Assembly (NCBI GenBank): GCA_949317995.1
Contig: OX439042.1
Location: 18,393,174-18,457,173, forward strand
DNA from: Acholoe squamosa
Taxonomy: Eukaryota; Annelida; Polychaeta; Phyllodocida; Polynoidae
Length of the DNA stretch: 64,000 nucleotides
Direction: 5' to 3'
Below, piece by piece: positions 13,397 through 24,487 of the stretch. Both the position numbers and the translations under genes were made by a program. The notes beneath the pieces were generated by a model. The model had not been told where the DNA came from and did no database searches. It worked only from the letters and a program-made list of their open reading frames with translations. Position 1 is the stretch's first letter, and each line of letters starts with the position of its first letter.

Positions 13397-14125
13397 TTTT
13401 CATCTAACAAGGTGAGTGATCACCAGCATCCCATCACTGGTGAGTCTGAGTGATCACCACTCTTGCCATCCATGATGAACCTGTGCTATGACGTGGTGCA
13501 CATTTCATCTAGTGAGGTGAGTGATCAACCACCTTGCCATCCCTGGTGAGTGTGAGTCATCACGATCCTCGCCAACCATGGTGAACGTGCGCTATGGGAT
13601 GGTGTGGGTTTAATCTAGCGAGGTGAGTGATGACTCGTGGCGCCATCCCTGGTGAGAGTGAATGATCAAGATCCACACCATCTGTGGTGATCCTGTGCTA
13701 TCACGAGGTATGCGTTTCATCTAACATGGTGAGTGATCACCCGAGTGACCATCCCCCGTGAGTGTAAGTAATCACGATCCTTGCCATCCATAGTGAACGT
13801 GCGTTATGACGTGTTGTGTGTCTCATCTAGCGAAGTGAGTGATCACTCAAGTCGCCATCCCTGGTGAGAATGAGTGATCACTCATGTCGCCATCCCTGAT
13901 GAGGATGAGTGGTCATGATCCTCGCCATCCCTGGTGAACATGCGCTATGACGAGGTGCATGTTTCATCTAGCAAGGTGAGTGATCACCTGCAGCGCCATC
14001 CCTGGTGAGTCTGAGTGATCACCATCCTCGCCATCTGAGGTGAGGCCATGTGATCACCATTGCTATTCCTGGTGATCTTGTGCTATAGTGACCCTGTGTT
14101 CCATCTAGCGACATGTGTGAGCCAC
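13397..14125. repeat. Minisatellite, about 106-bp unit, about 6 copies
   Basis: GGTGAGTGATCA-type landmarks lie at about 13411, 13516, 13622, 13728, 13834 and 13975, a period of 105-106 bp with one interval extended by about 35 bp through an internal duplication. Each unit contains GCCATCCCTGGTGAG, GTGCGCTATGAC and TTTCATCTAGCGA. The unit is made of two related halves around GTGAGTGATCAC. It starts about 360 bp after the 83-bp array. Confidence 0.9.
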
Positions 14126-15778
14126 TTAACACAGGTTGACGAGGAGTCACGACAACTTGCTGGTACCACAACTAACCTGCCCTACCCACCTGGGAGTCTC
14201 GACACGCGTACACCAACCACTATAACCAACCACAAGTTAAAGGGGTGGGGGGTGGGAGGGGCCAGAAGTTCGGAACTGGGGTGGAGATGGAAGATATGAA
14301 TAAAAGGACACCAAAACAAATCCAATAATTTAAAATCAATAAAAAAAATTAATATGTGCATGGAGCTGTAGTTCAATACTCATTTGTAAGATGTGACTTA
14401 AGTACAATCCATACATTGCTCAGAGAGATATTTCAATAAACATTACAAATGCCCACTCTCAAAACATAGTAAGGGCCCCCAAATAATGTGGCCATTCTGG
14501 GCATATATTACTGACCACACTGCTACCACCCTTCTGACAAAACCTATGCGGAGATAACATAATCACCAACCACGGCAAGATCATGCCTATTATCACATGG
14601 CCACATGATCACATCACAAAATGCAATCGTACCACTAGCGCCTACAAAAACAAGTCTCTGATCTCCCTCCATTTCCATCTCCCTCCAGAGACAAAATGGC
14701 CCATCAGTTTTTTCCCCAAATGTCCTTGTCACTTTTCAATTTGAATTCAGTAGCTAAGTCAATAAGCAGTTTTAGCTGTAAGGCTCGACTGCTTGTATAT
14801 TGTGAAGATGGGTGGGTGCGAGACGTGGCAACACACCCCTATACTATAGGAACTATAGGGACACAGACATAGCTCACATTCCACACCTCAATAACTGTTA
14901 GTCCACCTCAAGGACACACAGACATCTAGATGTCTCTACGTCAAACAGCATTACGTCACAATACCATTACGTCATGTGTTAATTTTTCAACCCAAAGAAT
15001 CTGACAGCAGCAAAATATCAGTATATTTTACCTAAGGAGTAGCTATACTGTCATGTTAAATCTTCTACCAAAAGATATAAATTACGATGTTGTAATGCTC
15101 TTTGCTTAATTAAACACCAAGGACAATTCAGCATTACACCACGGTTTCAACAATATATATATACCACATTTTCTAAAGAGATTTGAATGTATTTATAACA
15201 TGTCCCGGTATCCTGACCTGACATTGGCTTCATTCCCACACAATGTGTTATCATCCAAAGTTATCTCTACTGATTGTATCAGCCTGATAACATCATGTAT
15301 ATTTTAATTCACTTTTTATCAGTGCTCACTGATATGTTTGTTAAGTTGTAAATCATATCATATCTATAGATCCAACATTCCTCTAGATAAGATTAGAACT
15401 TGCTCCTACATTCCTAACAGTAGTTTTTCATCTTTTATAATGAATAACAAGACGACTGTGAATGTAATAGTTTGGAGTTTTATCCTGTGAAAATTACGGT
15501 GAATACATTTGATTATACAGGATAAAATACAAAGCCTATGAGTAGGCTTGAGTTGAACGATAAAGTTTAACCTGTGGTTGATGTGAACGAACATGTGGAT
15601 TATAAGTGAGGTTATAAGTACGAGTGTAACATGTGAAGTTCATAACCTTGGTAATTAATGATAGTACATGTTTAAAGACATGTTATTTAAAAACCACACA
15701 ATGGATTTAAGTGAAAGTTCAGTCTGTTGAAATGAGATCATGTTTATAACTGGCCAAACATATTTGCAAAGTTTAGGG
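14126..15778. other. No gene seen; left flank of the DIRS element
   Basis: I see no supported coding region. The part nearest 15779 could include the 3' terminal repeat of the DIRS element, but I could not find a matching repeat upstream of its gag frame, so I leave it unassigned. Confidence 0.4.
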
Positions 15779-15789
15779 CTATGTCTTTT

Positions 15790-16700
15790 GAGCCGGGTGG
15801 TGGTACATAGGCATTGAGACCTGTGTCTGAGGCCCAAGTTCCATGGGTGGATAGGTCAGACCTGGAGGCCCCTGCCTGGGAGGCCCCGAGAGCTCCCCCC
15901 GTCTGAGAGAATGCATGGACAACGATGACGAGTAAGGTCTTCCCATGAGGGAAGTTGCATTTCTCATGGCAGTCACAATGGGAGAAGACGTGAGGGGAGT
16001 TCCTGATGGTGTGATGAAAGCGGGGTCAGTAAGGTCACCAGGTGTATAGAGTGTATACAGATCCCAGGCTCGTGTTGGGCACACCGGTGAACCTGGTATC
16101 ATAGGTAGAGCGAGGGGGAGAGGAGGATCCCCTTCGTTGCGAGTCTTTGAAGATCTGAGTATAACTGTGAGTCCTTGGGGGTGTCGTATGATGTCCCCCC
16201 TTTGTAGAGTGTGTGGGCCTCCCCACAAGGTAGCAGTTGGGGAGACAATATTGGAAGCGCAGAAGAATGAGAAGTAACCTATGGTGAGGCCAGCTTTCAC
16301 ATGAAGGCCTAGTGCATTTGTGTCTATGTAAGTACACACACCTTTGAGGTCTAGTGGTTTAAGTGGAGGAGCTGGTCACGGGGTGTGAGGGTGTAGTCTG
16401 TTGTGGCCCTTTGTTACTGACTTAGCTTCTTGAGAGTAGAGAGATGAAGGGTTGTCCCCTCTTGAAACTATCCATTTTTTAGCACCTGATATATAATTCT
16501 TGGCAGACCGGGGGTCTGACAAGGAGTTGGCCAGAAACTGTCTGTAGAGTACAGAGTCTTGTAGAAGGGCGGGTTATATTTATGCCGTAGGAAATTACAA
16601 AGCTGAGGTAATATTTGGCCTGTCTGTAGTTGTTGCGTTTTGTTGTTTCTGTTGTGGCTGCTTCATATGAGAGGAGGGCTTGTGAAGCCAAGAGAGTTCC
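15790..16700 (-). pseudogene. DIRS tyrosine recombinase, frameshifted
   Basis: Three frames together cover a tyrosine recombinase, the enzyme that would insert the circular element DNA. The N-terminal part (from about 16691) carries NNYRQAKYYLSF; the core carries LRSSKTRNEG and then HSLRRG (near 15900), the H-x-x-R box. Directly after HSLRRG the frame breaks at a run of six C on the plus strand (15895-15900). The next frame supplies HGTW and a Tyr in LNAYVPPP (Tyr codon at 15807-15809), the expected second His/Trp box and nucleophile. Another shift lies at the A run at 16599-16601 and a third near 16540. The catalytic residues survive in pieces, but the protein cannot be made from this copy. 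Confidence 0.75.
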
Positions 16701-16705
16701 TGCAA

Positions 16706-17400
16706 TTAAATGGTGGAGAACATTGGGTATGGTAGTGCTGGGTTGGCAAGTCTGAGCCCGCGGCTGCGGACTTCAGACTTGACATATGAGCGTTTGGCAG
16801 AGTCATGGGGTCTGCTCAAGGCGTCGGCGAGAGGAATGAGGCGGCCAGATTTATGGTGGATCACTATGGTGTGGTCGTTGACAGATGCCTCTAGCCAGAG
16901 TTGTCTGGCACATGCAGCGAGTGTTGGAGATGTGGTTTTTCCGGACTCAAGGGCCTGTTGGGATGACAAGTTGTCTGTGTATATGGGGATCTGAGTGCCG
17001 GGTGAATTTGGAGGGGCGAGGGTTCTGTACGCCGTTACAAGGTTGACAGCTTCCAGCTGGTTGATGTCGCCAAATTCAGCCTTGTGCGTCGGGGTATATA
17101 CCACCTTGTAATAGTGAGTGTCAGAATTCCCTCTGCCACCTTCCAGACTGGAGTCACATTCTATGATGAATTCTGGGCATTGTGGGGTGAACATGTGCAT
17201 GCTATTTGCAGTCTCCGCATATTTCAGAAACCACTGCACGTCCTGTTTGAAGTCAAAGGAGATCTGAACAGAATGGCTTCCATATGCACTTCTCAGAGTT
17301 TTCAAGATCCTGGCGATGAACTTGCAGGCATAGGGTATACACTGTACTATATGTATGAGTTTGCCCACCAGGGACTGTATTTGCTTTAACGTGGCTGTAT
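16706..17400 (-). pseudogene. DIRS RNase H domain, out of frame with RT
   Basis: The minus-strand frame is open from the TATLKQIQSLVGKLIH segment, a standard DIRS linker between RT and RNase H. The four acidic RNase H positions are visible: Asp in FIIECDSSLEG, Glu in INQLEAVN, Asp in IPIYTDN and Asp in LADALSRP. This enzyme removes the RNA strand during reverse transcription. It is one base out of register with the RT frame that ends at 17386; the join falls near 17400-17425. A single indel explains this, and no slippery site suggests programmed shifting. Confidence 0.75.
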
Positions 17401-18567
17401 GGCTTTCAGCCAGGTTCGGCATTCGTTCAGAATGTCTGTGAGTTTTTGGGTAGGTATTGTGACAGTGCAAGCTACGGTGTCTACATGAAATCCCAGCCAC
17501 TCCATGGTTTGGCTGGTTTGGGCGCATTTGTCTGGAGCTAGGTTGAGACCTACGTATTCTGTGAGGGCTTTAATCTCGTTGTAGGCCTTGAGGGCTTGTT
17601 GGTAGGAAGGCGCCCCCCCACAGTAGTCATCTAAATAGGTCAGCATCCAGTGGCCCCGTGACCTCATTACATATGCTAGGGCTATGCTGGTTGTCTGGCA
17701 CGCTGATCCACTCAGGCGTGCGCCAAATGGTGGGCAGAGGTCCAGGTAATAAGAGCCATTGAAGGAGAAACCTAGGAGGGGAATGTCTCCCGGGCATATC
17801 CTCAGTTGTCTATAGGCCCTCTGGAGGTCGGATTTCCAGAGCCAACAACCTCTGCCCCAAACCTTAACTTGTTCTACGAGGTCAGTGATGGACGGGAGAG
17901 TGTAGTTTCGCTCCACTCCATCCATGCAGTTTTTGATCACACCAGCATTAACTCCCATGCCCTCCGGGAAGGAGAGGTCAAGAACTACCCTCCTAGCTGT
18001 GGTGTCTTTCTTTGGGGTTGTGAGCAAAGGTGATGTTTGAGACCAAGGATGGAATGGAGGGGCCGAGAAAGGGCCCAAGATAGCGCCTAAGCTCAGCTCC
18101 TTTTTTATAAAGGTCTCAATTGCTGATGGATGTCTTGGCTTAGGTGGGGTGTGGGCGATGTAACCCACTGGCCAGCCGTATGTGAGGTACTTGATAACAT
18201 CCTTGTCGTGATAGTCTCTGAGAACCTCGTGCCAGTGAGGTATATTGAGGCCTGATGGTACGGCTAGTTTCAGGCCTAGGTGATTGGGCAAACCAGTCTG
18301 TCGTGTTGCTGAGTAGAGAAGTGAATACTTAGGGTACTCAGACCACTGGCTTGGGGCCAATGAGGGCCACATTGCAAATTTGATGGGGGCGTACTGGTAA
18401 GGTGAGGGGCCTGTGACAATGCCAGAGGCATGAGGGGGTAGGCTGAGGCAAGGTTCAGGCTTGCCGTCCACCTGAAATTCGCAAATGTGGGGGTGGTCTT
18501 CCTCAGACCCTTGTTCCTTAACAGGAATGGCGTTGTGAGCGTTAATTGTGGGCGTTAGCGTGGTCAA
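17386..18567 (-). CDS. DIRS reverse transcriptase
   Basis: A 393-codon open frame with the order of RT blocks found in DIRS/Ngaro elements: FIKKELSLGAILGPF, RRVVLDLSFPEGMGVNAG, the motif-A segment LWKSDLQRAYRQL (catalytic Asp), PPFGARLSGSACQ, and motif C in MLTYLDDYCGGAP, where YLDD replaces the commoner YIDD. It copies the element RNA into DNA in cytoplasmic or nuclear particles. Upstream, about 170 residues hold a non-RT N-terminus with a segment beginning HTPPKPRHPS. It starts 49 nt after the gag-like frame stops. The C-terminus ends early because of the shift before RNase H. The polymerase part itself looks intact. Confidence 0.85.
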   Translation of the reverse strand: MTTLTPTINAHNAIPVKEQGSEEDHPHICEFQVDGKPEPCLSLPPHASGIVTGPSPYQYAPIKFAMWPSLAPSQWSEYPKYSLLYSATRQTGLPNHLGLKLAVPSGLNIPHWHEVLRDYHDKDVIKYLTYGWPVGYIAHTPPKPRHPSAIETFIKKELSLGAILGPFSAPPFHPWSQTSPLLTTPKKDTTARRVVLDLSFPEGMGVNAGVIKNCMDGVERNYTLPSITDLVEQVKVWGRGCWLWKSDLQRAYRQLRICPGDIPLLGFSFNGSYYLDLCPPFGARLSGSACQTTSIALAYVMRSRGHWMLTYLDDYCGGAPSYQQALKAYNEIKALTEYVGLNLAPDKCAQTSQTMEWLGFHVDTVACTVTIPTQKLTDILNECRTWLKAIQPR

Positions 18568-18616
18568 ATGGGTGTGAGGGGGGGTGGCCAGGGCCCTAGG
18601 CTGGGTACCTAGGGCT

Positions 18617-19789
18617 TTAGAACCAAAAGGATGCCGGGGCAGCGTCGTGCCTTTTCTTTATGTTACAGTGATGGCTGTAGGTAACACCAGCTTCAGTGTG
18701 CTGGTCGGGCTTAGCGCATCCGGTCTTGGCATTGTAATCCGTATATATGGTATCAGAGTGGTCGCCTACAGCCCTGGAGGTAGCCCCATATGGTTTACTC
18801 TTGCCTTTGCTGGTGGAGGTTGCTGAAGCTGGGAGAATCTCTTGTACCCCAGGGGTGAGGGCCCCTGAGCTTGCACGTGCTCCGCTGCTCCTATAGAACA
18901 TAATTCTGGCCGCCTCAGACCAGGTTAGACCCCCAGTGGCCACCTTCTTCAGCGTGTCCTCTGACCAATTCCTGACCTGAGGCCAGCTGAAGTCCTTGGC
19001 ATCCTCGACCACATCAAACATATGCTGTACAAGGTATGGGCGGTCAGCAGGGGAGGTCTTAGGGTCTCGTATTAAAGCAAGTAGTCCCCACATATATTCT
19101 CTATATAGAAGAGAACCGGTTTCAGTTTTGACATTGGCTGGGCCCCTGAATACGTAATCAGATGGGACGGTTCTCTTACCCTTGATCGTTGAGAATTGAT
19201 GGACTGCTGACAGAAGGGCTGAGACTTGTTGTCCGACAGCGGTGTTATCTATGTCAGCAAATGACATAGGGAGAGGGTGTCCAGTAGGGAGGACACTCAC
19301 TGACGGTTGGGAGGTCTGGTTGGGTGGAGCGAAGCAGGCAGCGATACCTGCGTCTTGGGTGACAGCAGGCGGTTGACCTTGGATTGAGTGCGCTGTCACA
19401 GTCGACACTGCTTGGGCGGCGGTGGGCGGCAGTGCATTGACAGCTGTGTTGAGAGGGGCGTTGACATTTGGCTGGATCTGGACGTTGACATTGTGAGAGC
19501 CGGGGGCACTCGAGTTAGCTACCGGCGCTACATATGGAACTGGTCTGGGTTGAGTATTCACAGGTGAGGGAGTCTTACCGGCTTCAGATGTGCTCTGTGC
19601 GGTTGAAGTGCTTGGGAGCAGTGGTAAACGGTCAAGTATTTGTTTCTGGAAGTCGGTGACTTCCAACAGTTTGTTGTTAACCGTGCTGACCTGTGTTTGG
19701 AGTTGCTCCACGATGGTTTTTTGAGTGGAGAGTTTCGTCTGCAGCGCCTTGGTGGCGGCGGCTGCCGCTTTAGCTCTTGTACCAGCCAT
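18617..19789 (-). CDS. DIRS gag-like ORF1
   Basis: A 390-codon open frame from a true ATG (19789). Residues 1-55 are Ala/Lys/Gln/Leu-rich and predicted coiled coil (AAAAATKALQTKL then QLQTQVSTVNNKLLEV). Residues 60-180 are Pro/Ser/Thr/Val-rich low complexity. A folded-looking part follows at 190-310 (LLYREYMWGLLALIRDP, LVQHMFDVVEDAKDFSWPQV). No CCHC knuckle is present, though the tail has scattered Cys and His (GCAKPDQH, SHHC). The layout and its place ahead of RT fit the capsid-like first ORF of DIRS/Ngaro elements; the function is inferred from position, not from a recognised domain. Confidence 0.6.
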   Translation of the reverse strand: MAGTRAKAAAAATKALQTKLSTQKTIVEQLQTQVSTVNNKLLEVTDFQKQILDRLPLLPSTSTAQSTSEAGKTPSPVNTQPRPVPYVAPVANSSAPGSHNVNVQIQPNVNAPLNTAVNALPPTAAQAVSTVTAHSIQGQPPAVTQDAGIAACFAPPNQTSQPSVSVLPTGHPLPMSFADIDNTAVGQQVSALLSAVHQFSTIKGKRTVPSDYVFRGPANVKTETGSLLYREYMWGLLALIRDPKTSPADRPYLVQHMFDVVEDAKDFSWPQVRNWSEDTLKKVATGGLTWSEAARIMFYRSSGARASSGALTPGVQEILPASATSTSKGKSKPYGATSRAVGDHSDTIYTDYNAKTGCAKPDQHTEAGVTYSHHCNIKKRHDAAPASFWF

Positions 19790-19860
19790 ATTTGAAAGAG
19801 TTGGGGAAATAAATCCTGACTAAACTGGAAAAAAACTTTCAAAAAGTTCTTGAGGCGTGT

Positions 19861-20098
19861 TGAGTGCAGTGGAGTTCAAACCAAGATGGGGACGAGTGTG
19901 GATGCTGTGACGTCATGATCATAGTTCATTGAAGACACGGTAGGGGGCGAGACTGAGTTCGCGCCCGAACAGCGCCTTGCTTCATTACCGGTAATTCTAT
20001 AATAATTACCACCAATGGTATCTTGTATTTCTTTCATCCAATACATCACCATATATATTGAGAGCAGGTACTTAATAGGCTAGATACGTGCACCTGTA
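19861..20098. other. 5' flank or leader of the DIRS element
   Basis: Non-coding. It contains TTACCGGTAATTCTATAATAATTACC, a partly inverted motif, about 200 bp upstream of the gag-like start. It may belong to the DIRS terminal repeat, but no second copy was found near 15.6-15.8 kb. Confidence 0.3.
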
Positions 20099-20876
20099 CA
20101 CTGCAAAAATGGTGTTTAGATCCTTAACACAATTCTAAACATATTCTTGCAACGTTTTTGTAATCACATTAATTTCCTACACATGTTTAGCCAAACAATG
20201 TGCTTAGCTCAAGTGTTTAGAAATCTAGGTGTTCAGGTTTAAACTTTGTGTTTAGATATCTATGAATTTTTGTGTTTAGATGTCAAAGATTTACAAGTCA
20301 AAGTCCCAAAGATGTCAGCCACACATATTTACATGTGCATGTATGTACACACTGCATCTGAATGAGAGACTTGAGAAAGTACAACAGCTTGGCAGGAAGG
20401 AGAAAGCTTTGTCTATTCCAGAATAACATGAAATAGGTGTCAGTCATTGAGCTTATTGATTATTTTATGCTAATGATGGTGGTGTAAGGTGAATCTAGTC
20501 AACTTTCTATTACCCTTTCTATTCTCATGACATTTAATGAATAGAAACTACAATAAACATGCGGTTTAGGTACATTTGTCACAAAAATTGATTATAATTG
20601 TGTAAAGATAGTCCATTCAAATGTAGTGCTGCTACCTGGTGTGGATTCAACATCCAAGTATCTAAACATAATGATGTTTAAATCTAAACACCTATTATTC
20701 AACTATTTAAACTCTAAACATCTAAACATGTTTAGCAAAAATGTTTATGTAGTTAGAATAAAAGTGTTCATTTCCTAAATGTGTAGTCGATGAGACACCT
20801 AACTGACCTATATGTTTAGGTTTTAAACGTGTTTAGACCTAAACATGTTTAAAATCTAAACACCTTTTTTGCAGTG
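20099..20876. mobile_element. GTTTAG-rich TIR DNA element, long copy (778 bp)
   Basis: The termini are CACTGCAAAAATGGTGTTTAG and its complement, flanked on both sides by TA. Both end regions carry a dense set of GTTTAG/CTAAAC words, including paired forms such as AAACATGTTTA. The middle is A/T-rich and has no open frame, so the element is non-autonomous. A second copy at 42643-43174 matches in the opposite orientation, sharing both ends and part of the middle. A TA target suggests a mariner-like transposase in trans; the true superfamily is uncertain. Confidence 0.8.
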
Positions 20877-21927
20877 TAGATGTACCCATAGAAGCATAAA
20901 GCTGGCATGACGTGTGCCTGTGTACCATGACCAGGTTCTCTGCATCATCCAAACTTGAAAGTGTGGAAACACAGAACCTGGTGCATGGATGGATTCAACA
21001 GGTCATTTTGTATCTAGATTCCCACCGTCAAGTTTGTCCTTATACATTAACCCATAATTCTAATACACTGGGCTGGTGGGTTACATATTTTTGCATTTAA
21101 GTAATGCTGATCTTACAGGGTCTGAATGATAGACCAATCTGTCTGAGGTGAGTTACTCGATATTGCTCCTTTTTGGTGCATCGTGAAGAGAACTGAGCAA
21201 GAATTTTGAGACAAACTGCGGTCGTTAAAAGGTTTCAAATGCTATTGCTATGGCCCTTCTACAGTAACAATCAGCTATCAGAGATAAAGCACAGCATTAT
21301 TTTACCACTGGATTCCAGTGAGTGTCCTACATAGTTAGGTGTTTGGGACTGGAAAATAAAGCTGGAAGTGGTCTAAACTGGGGTATAGCGTCCACGTCCC
21401 CTCTCACACCTCCCTACCTGTGGTCCTTTCACCTGGTGCCATCTACCTTCACAGCTCCAACTACACCTGGCTGCCAACTTCTATACACCTTTCAAAGTCA
21501 CCCTTATCTAGTCGTGTTCTTTTTTTATGTGTCCTTTCACGGCATATCTTCACGCTGATGAACTGATGCTCTTACATTGCCATGTCTTTTGTATATAGGC
21601 ACAGCTCTTTTTTCTCTTCTGATGTCATATACATACAGGTTGCATTATAAGTTTGGGTCCATTTTATCCATGTATGACCATACACTATAAATCACCTGGC
21701 GTCTTGTATAATGATGTCTATGTAATCTATTCTATTATTCCTATATAGGTGTATGTGATTTGAAGTACTTAGAGATGTCAAATCATATTGATGTAGACAC
21801 TCTGTAATAAATCTACCTTTAAATGCGCAGTTATTTGGTATGCAGAATGTACAAAAAGTACACATTGAATTTAATAGGTCTGCAACGTATGCAGACCTAA
21901 TTCTGCAAACTCTCTCTCTCCCTCCCT

Positions 21928-21983
<56 letters not shown>

Positions 21984-23849
21984 CTCTCTACCTATCTATC
22001 TATCTATCTATCTATGTCTATCTATATATCTATCTATCTCTGTCTACCTATATATCTCATTGAACCAGTTCCCATCACATTTATTTCTCCACTAACAGAG
22101 AGGACCGCGCCCTTTCTATGAATTTTTCCCTCCTCTCACTGTATCAGCTTCATACAGAGAGGATACACTCGCTCTCCCTATATTTCTCCCATACCCTCGA
22201 TCTAAATCACTCTACCTTTATGCCAAGGTGTAAGTTAGCCCATCCCTCACCCCCCCCCCCCGTACGTCAACTAACAGTGTGTCACCTGGGGCGTATGGAT
22301 GCCTTTGATAAGCATGAACAGAGCAGGCTAGGCAGAGAAGGCAAATGTAATCAGCCTAAGTTACTCCCTGTGGATACATTCAAACCAACTTGTCAGGTGT
22401 TCTAAAGAGTAATGATAAGTTACAAAGGGGGAGGTTTTTATTAGTGTTTTTCTTTTTGGACCTAAGGCAGCGAAAGGAATGTACTGAATATTAATAGTTG
22501 CTCTTCCCCTTAACTGTAAGCAAAATGCATTCGGCCATGTCCCGCTATCGGTGGCATTAGGGAAGAGGTGGTGGGAAGCAGCATATTAAATTGACAGCAA
22601 AGAAATACAACAAAACAATGCCAGAAAAGCTTTCAATACACTGTAAAAATATAACTTTTGAATCTACCAGGGATCCTCGTAAAACTGAATAGTGAAACAC
22701 TGTAATTGTATTGCAGTGAACCAGTGTAGTTTTTACAAGAAGCCCTAGGTGGCAGTATGGAAACTCTGTGAAAAGACTATGGATCTCTGGCAACTCTGGG
22801 ACAAGGATTTCACAGTTATTTCGATGACATTTTACAGTGTACATTCACCCCATTCCCCCTTTGTATATGTTATGATCTCTTTTCTTTTCCTTTTAATCTT
22901 TATCTACCCCTGAGCTCGCTCCTATATATGTGTACCACATACCTTGCCAGCGTTTTGCAACTCCCATTGAGTGTGTGGATCAGTGAGTAAATGCCCCGCT
23001 AGTTTCACACAAAGCGATGGTATACAGATAGCCTGGTGGATGGAGAACCTCCAACCAGTGGTCCATACAGGAATTGCTGATAAAAACTCACTGCTTTCAA
23101 TCCAACATCTCCTTTTTCTGTCCTTTGTATAAAGCCAGGCCACAGGTGGTGGAAGGAAAGTTGTCATACGTCCCTTATCAAACACTGGTGGTTAACAGTT
23201 GGTCTTTTTTTGCTCCAATTAAATCAACAATTAGAGCACAAATGGTGCAGTCGACATGCCGCCTGTGGCTTGTTTGTCAAAATAATGTGAAGCTTTCCCT
23301 GAAGGATATGAGAGATAATCCAGCGAGTTGTCTGGCTGAGGTATGCCCTTGAGCTGTTGGCAAAGAGAGAGTCAACCACCCCTGCTGTCCCAAGAAATAT
23401 GAATTTATCATTATGCAAAATATTGCCAGAAAAGACCGCTATTTACACAAAGTTCTTAAAGGGACAAGAAACAGGTAAAATGGATCCATGAACAAAAGGA
23501 AATGATGTAGTAAGATGACATATTTACAAAGGCTGCTCCAAGGAAATGAAAAATAAATAAATACTATATGCATGTAATTTACACAAATTCACGGGTATAC
23601 GATTAGCTTTGAATGATACATCTTAGGACTAAAACACACAACTAATTCCAAAGAGGAAAACATATCTGAACCATACCTCTGAAAAGAAATTTCGCAGAAC
23701 TTGTCTTGGTAGAGTGCTGCCACCTACCAACAAGCTGCCGAACTGTTTTGAGACAGAGAAACTCAAAGCCATCCACAATACATGTACCTGTACATGTAGG
23801 CCTAAAGGGACTTAAATCTGAGAAGTGGGAAACAATCTTGTCTACTTAC
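20877..23849. other. No gene seen apart from a microsatellite (intron 3)
   Basis: No exon of the CH gene could be recognised here. Frames at 22557-22844 and 22922-23185 (minus) and 23074-23352 (plus) are open but carry no family motif. A CT/CTAT microsatellite lies at 21907-22055, and an A-rich stretch covers 23440-23700. Confidence 0.4.
21907..22055. repeat. CT / CTAT microsatellite
   Basis: About 75 bp of CT with CCCT interruptions is followed by CTAT repeats with CTGT and TATA variants. The plus-strand frame across it encodes only Ser-Leu and Tyr-Leu-Ser-Ile strings and is not a gene. Confidence 0.95.
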
Positions 23850-23919
23850 CAAAAAAGCTATCGGCGTTGGAAGTCTGTTTATTTTCTTTATGCTGCCAGG
23901 CTTCAGGCAATTAATCAAT
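23850..23919 (-). CDS. LMO7-like: LMO7/LIMCH1-type CH gene, exon 3
   Basis: A 70-bp internal exon. The acceptor is TTTCAATTTCAG just above 23919; the donor GTAAGTAGA starts at 23849. Its first base completes a Glu codon left open (GA) by exon 2, and it then reads LINCLKPGSIKKINRLPTPI followed by AFL, ending in phase 0. The run KKINRLPTPIA is characteristic of the CH domain of vertebrate LMO7 and LIMCH1, actin-associated scaffolds at cell junctions and stress fibres; calponins and transgelins diverge after KK. The next expected block (DNI..FL..C) should begin a further exon to the left, which I did not find before position 1. Family-level identification is firm. The whole protein (LIM domain, coiled coil) cannot be judged here. 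Confidence 0.88.
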
Positions 23920-24275
23920 CTGAAATTGAAATATAGCAACTCGTAGACATAGGGGTGTAGTGGAACGTGCGTAGAGGTATAGGCAGCAGAGCCATTGCTA
24001 GTACCAAACAAATTAGCTAGGTGGCTCATGTATTCGGGGGCTAGATTAGCCTCTTTGTACAGTTTACTTTGGTTGGCCCTTCCTAATAGTCTATATAAAG
24101 CTATATTCTAAAATTATATACCTTTGGATAGCAAATACTTTAAACTTAAACAATATAAGCTTTATTTAGACTTAGTACTTCAAAAACAGGAGAAATTAAA
24201 CTTTAGAAGTTTTCTAAGGGGCACATATAATCCAGGCTGAGTAAAACCAAACCATTTTCTCCCTATCAGGCTAAT

Positions 24276-24385
24276 CCCCTCCATTTACACCTAAAACAAT
24301 GGGCAGGTACTTAAGGTGATTAAGATAGAGGCAGGGGCAGCTTATCAGTCTTATCAATTCCCATTGTTTTATGTGGGTGGAGGGG
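24276..24385. repeat. 110-bp inverted-repeat element
   Basis: The arms CCCCTCCATTTACACCTAAA and TTTTATGTGGGTGGAGGGG are inverted copies, continuing inward with ACAATGGG and CCCATTGT. Likely a miniature DNA transposon within intron 2. Confidence 0.55.
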
Positions 24386-24455
24386 ACAGCTGTCGGTACC
24401 TAGATCGGTGCCAAATCGTTTGAAAAAATCAAACATGTCAGTCTTTCAGGTGGAA

Positions 24456-24487
24456 TATCGTGACAGATATGCACATCTGTCACGATA
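24456..24487. repeat. Perfect 13-bp hairpin
   Basis: TATCGTGACAGAT and ATCTGTCACGATA are exact reverse complements separated by 6 nt. No element boundary or target duplication was identified. Confidence 0.6.

Larger units (their letters stand above)
15779..19860 (-). mobile_element. DIRS-type (tyrosine recombinase) retrotransposon, decayed
   Basis: Read on the minus strand, the order is gag-like, reverse transcriptase, RNase H, tyrosine recombinase, which is diagnostic of DIRS-order elements; they integrate with a recombinase instead of a DDE integrase. The first two frames are intact, but RNase H and recombinase are cut by one-base shifts. I could not identify inverted or split direct terminal repeats, so the outer limits are approximate and the DIRS/Ngaro/PAT subgroup is open. 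No methylase or hydrolase domain is seen. It lies in the probable third intron of the CH gene, in the same orientation as that gene. Confidence 0.85.

Noticed and set aside
12285-14125. CRISPR-like array
   Set aside because: The units are long, contiguous and diverge along their whole length, without unique spacers; the context is animal DNA.
16706-19842. Plus-strand and alternate minus-strand frames over the DIRS element
   Set aside because: They overlap the recognised gag-like, RT and RNase H frames and have no motifs of their own.
22990-23050. Minus-strand piece before a GTATGT donor considered as exon 4 of the CH gene
   Set aside because: The translation lacks the D-N-I, L-F-x-P and D-L-Q landmarks of the CH domain's next block.
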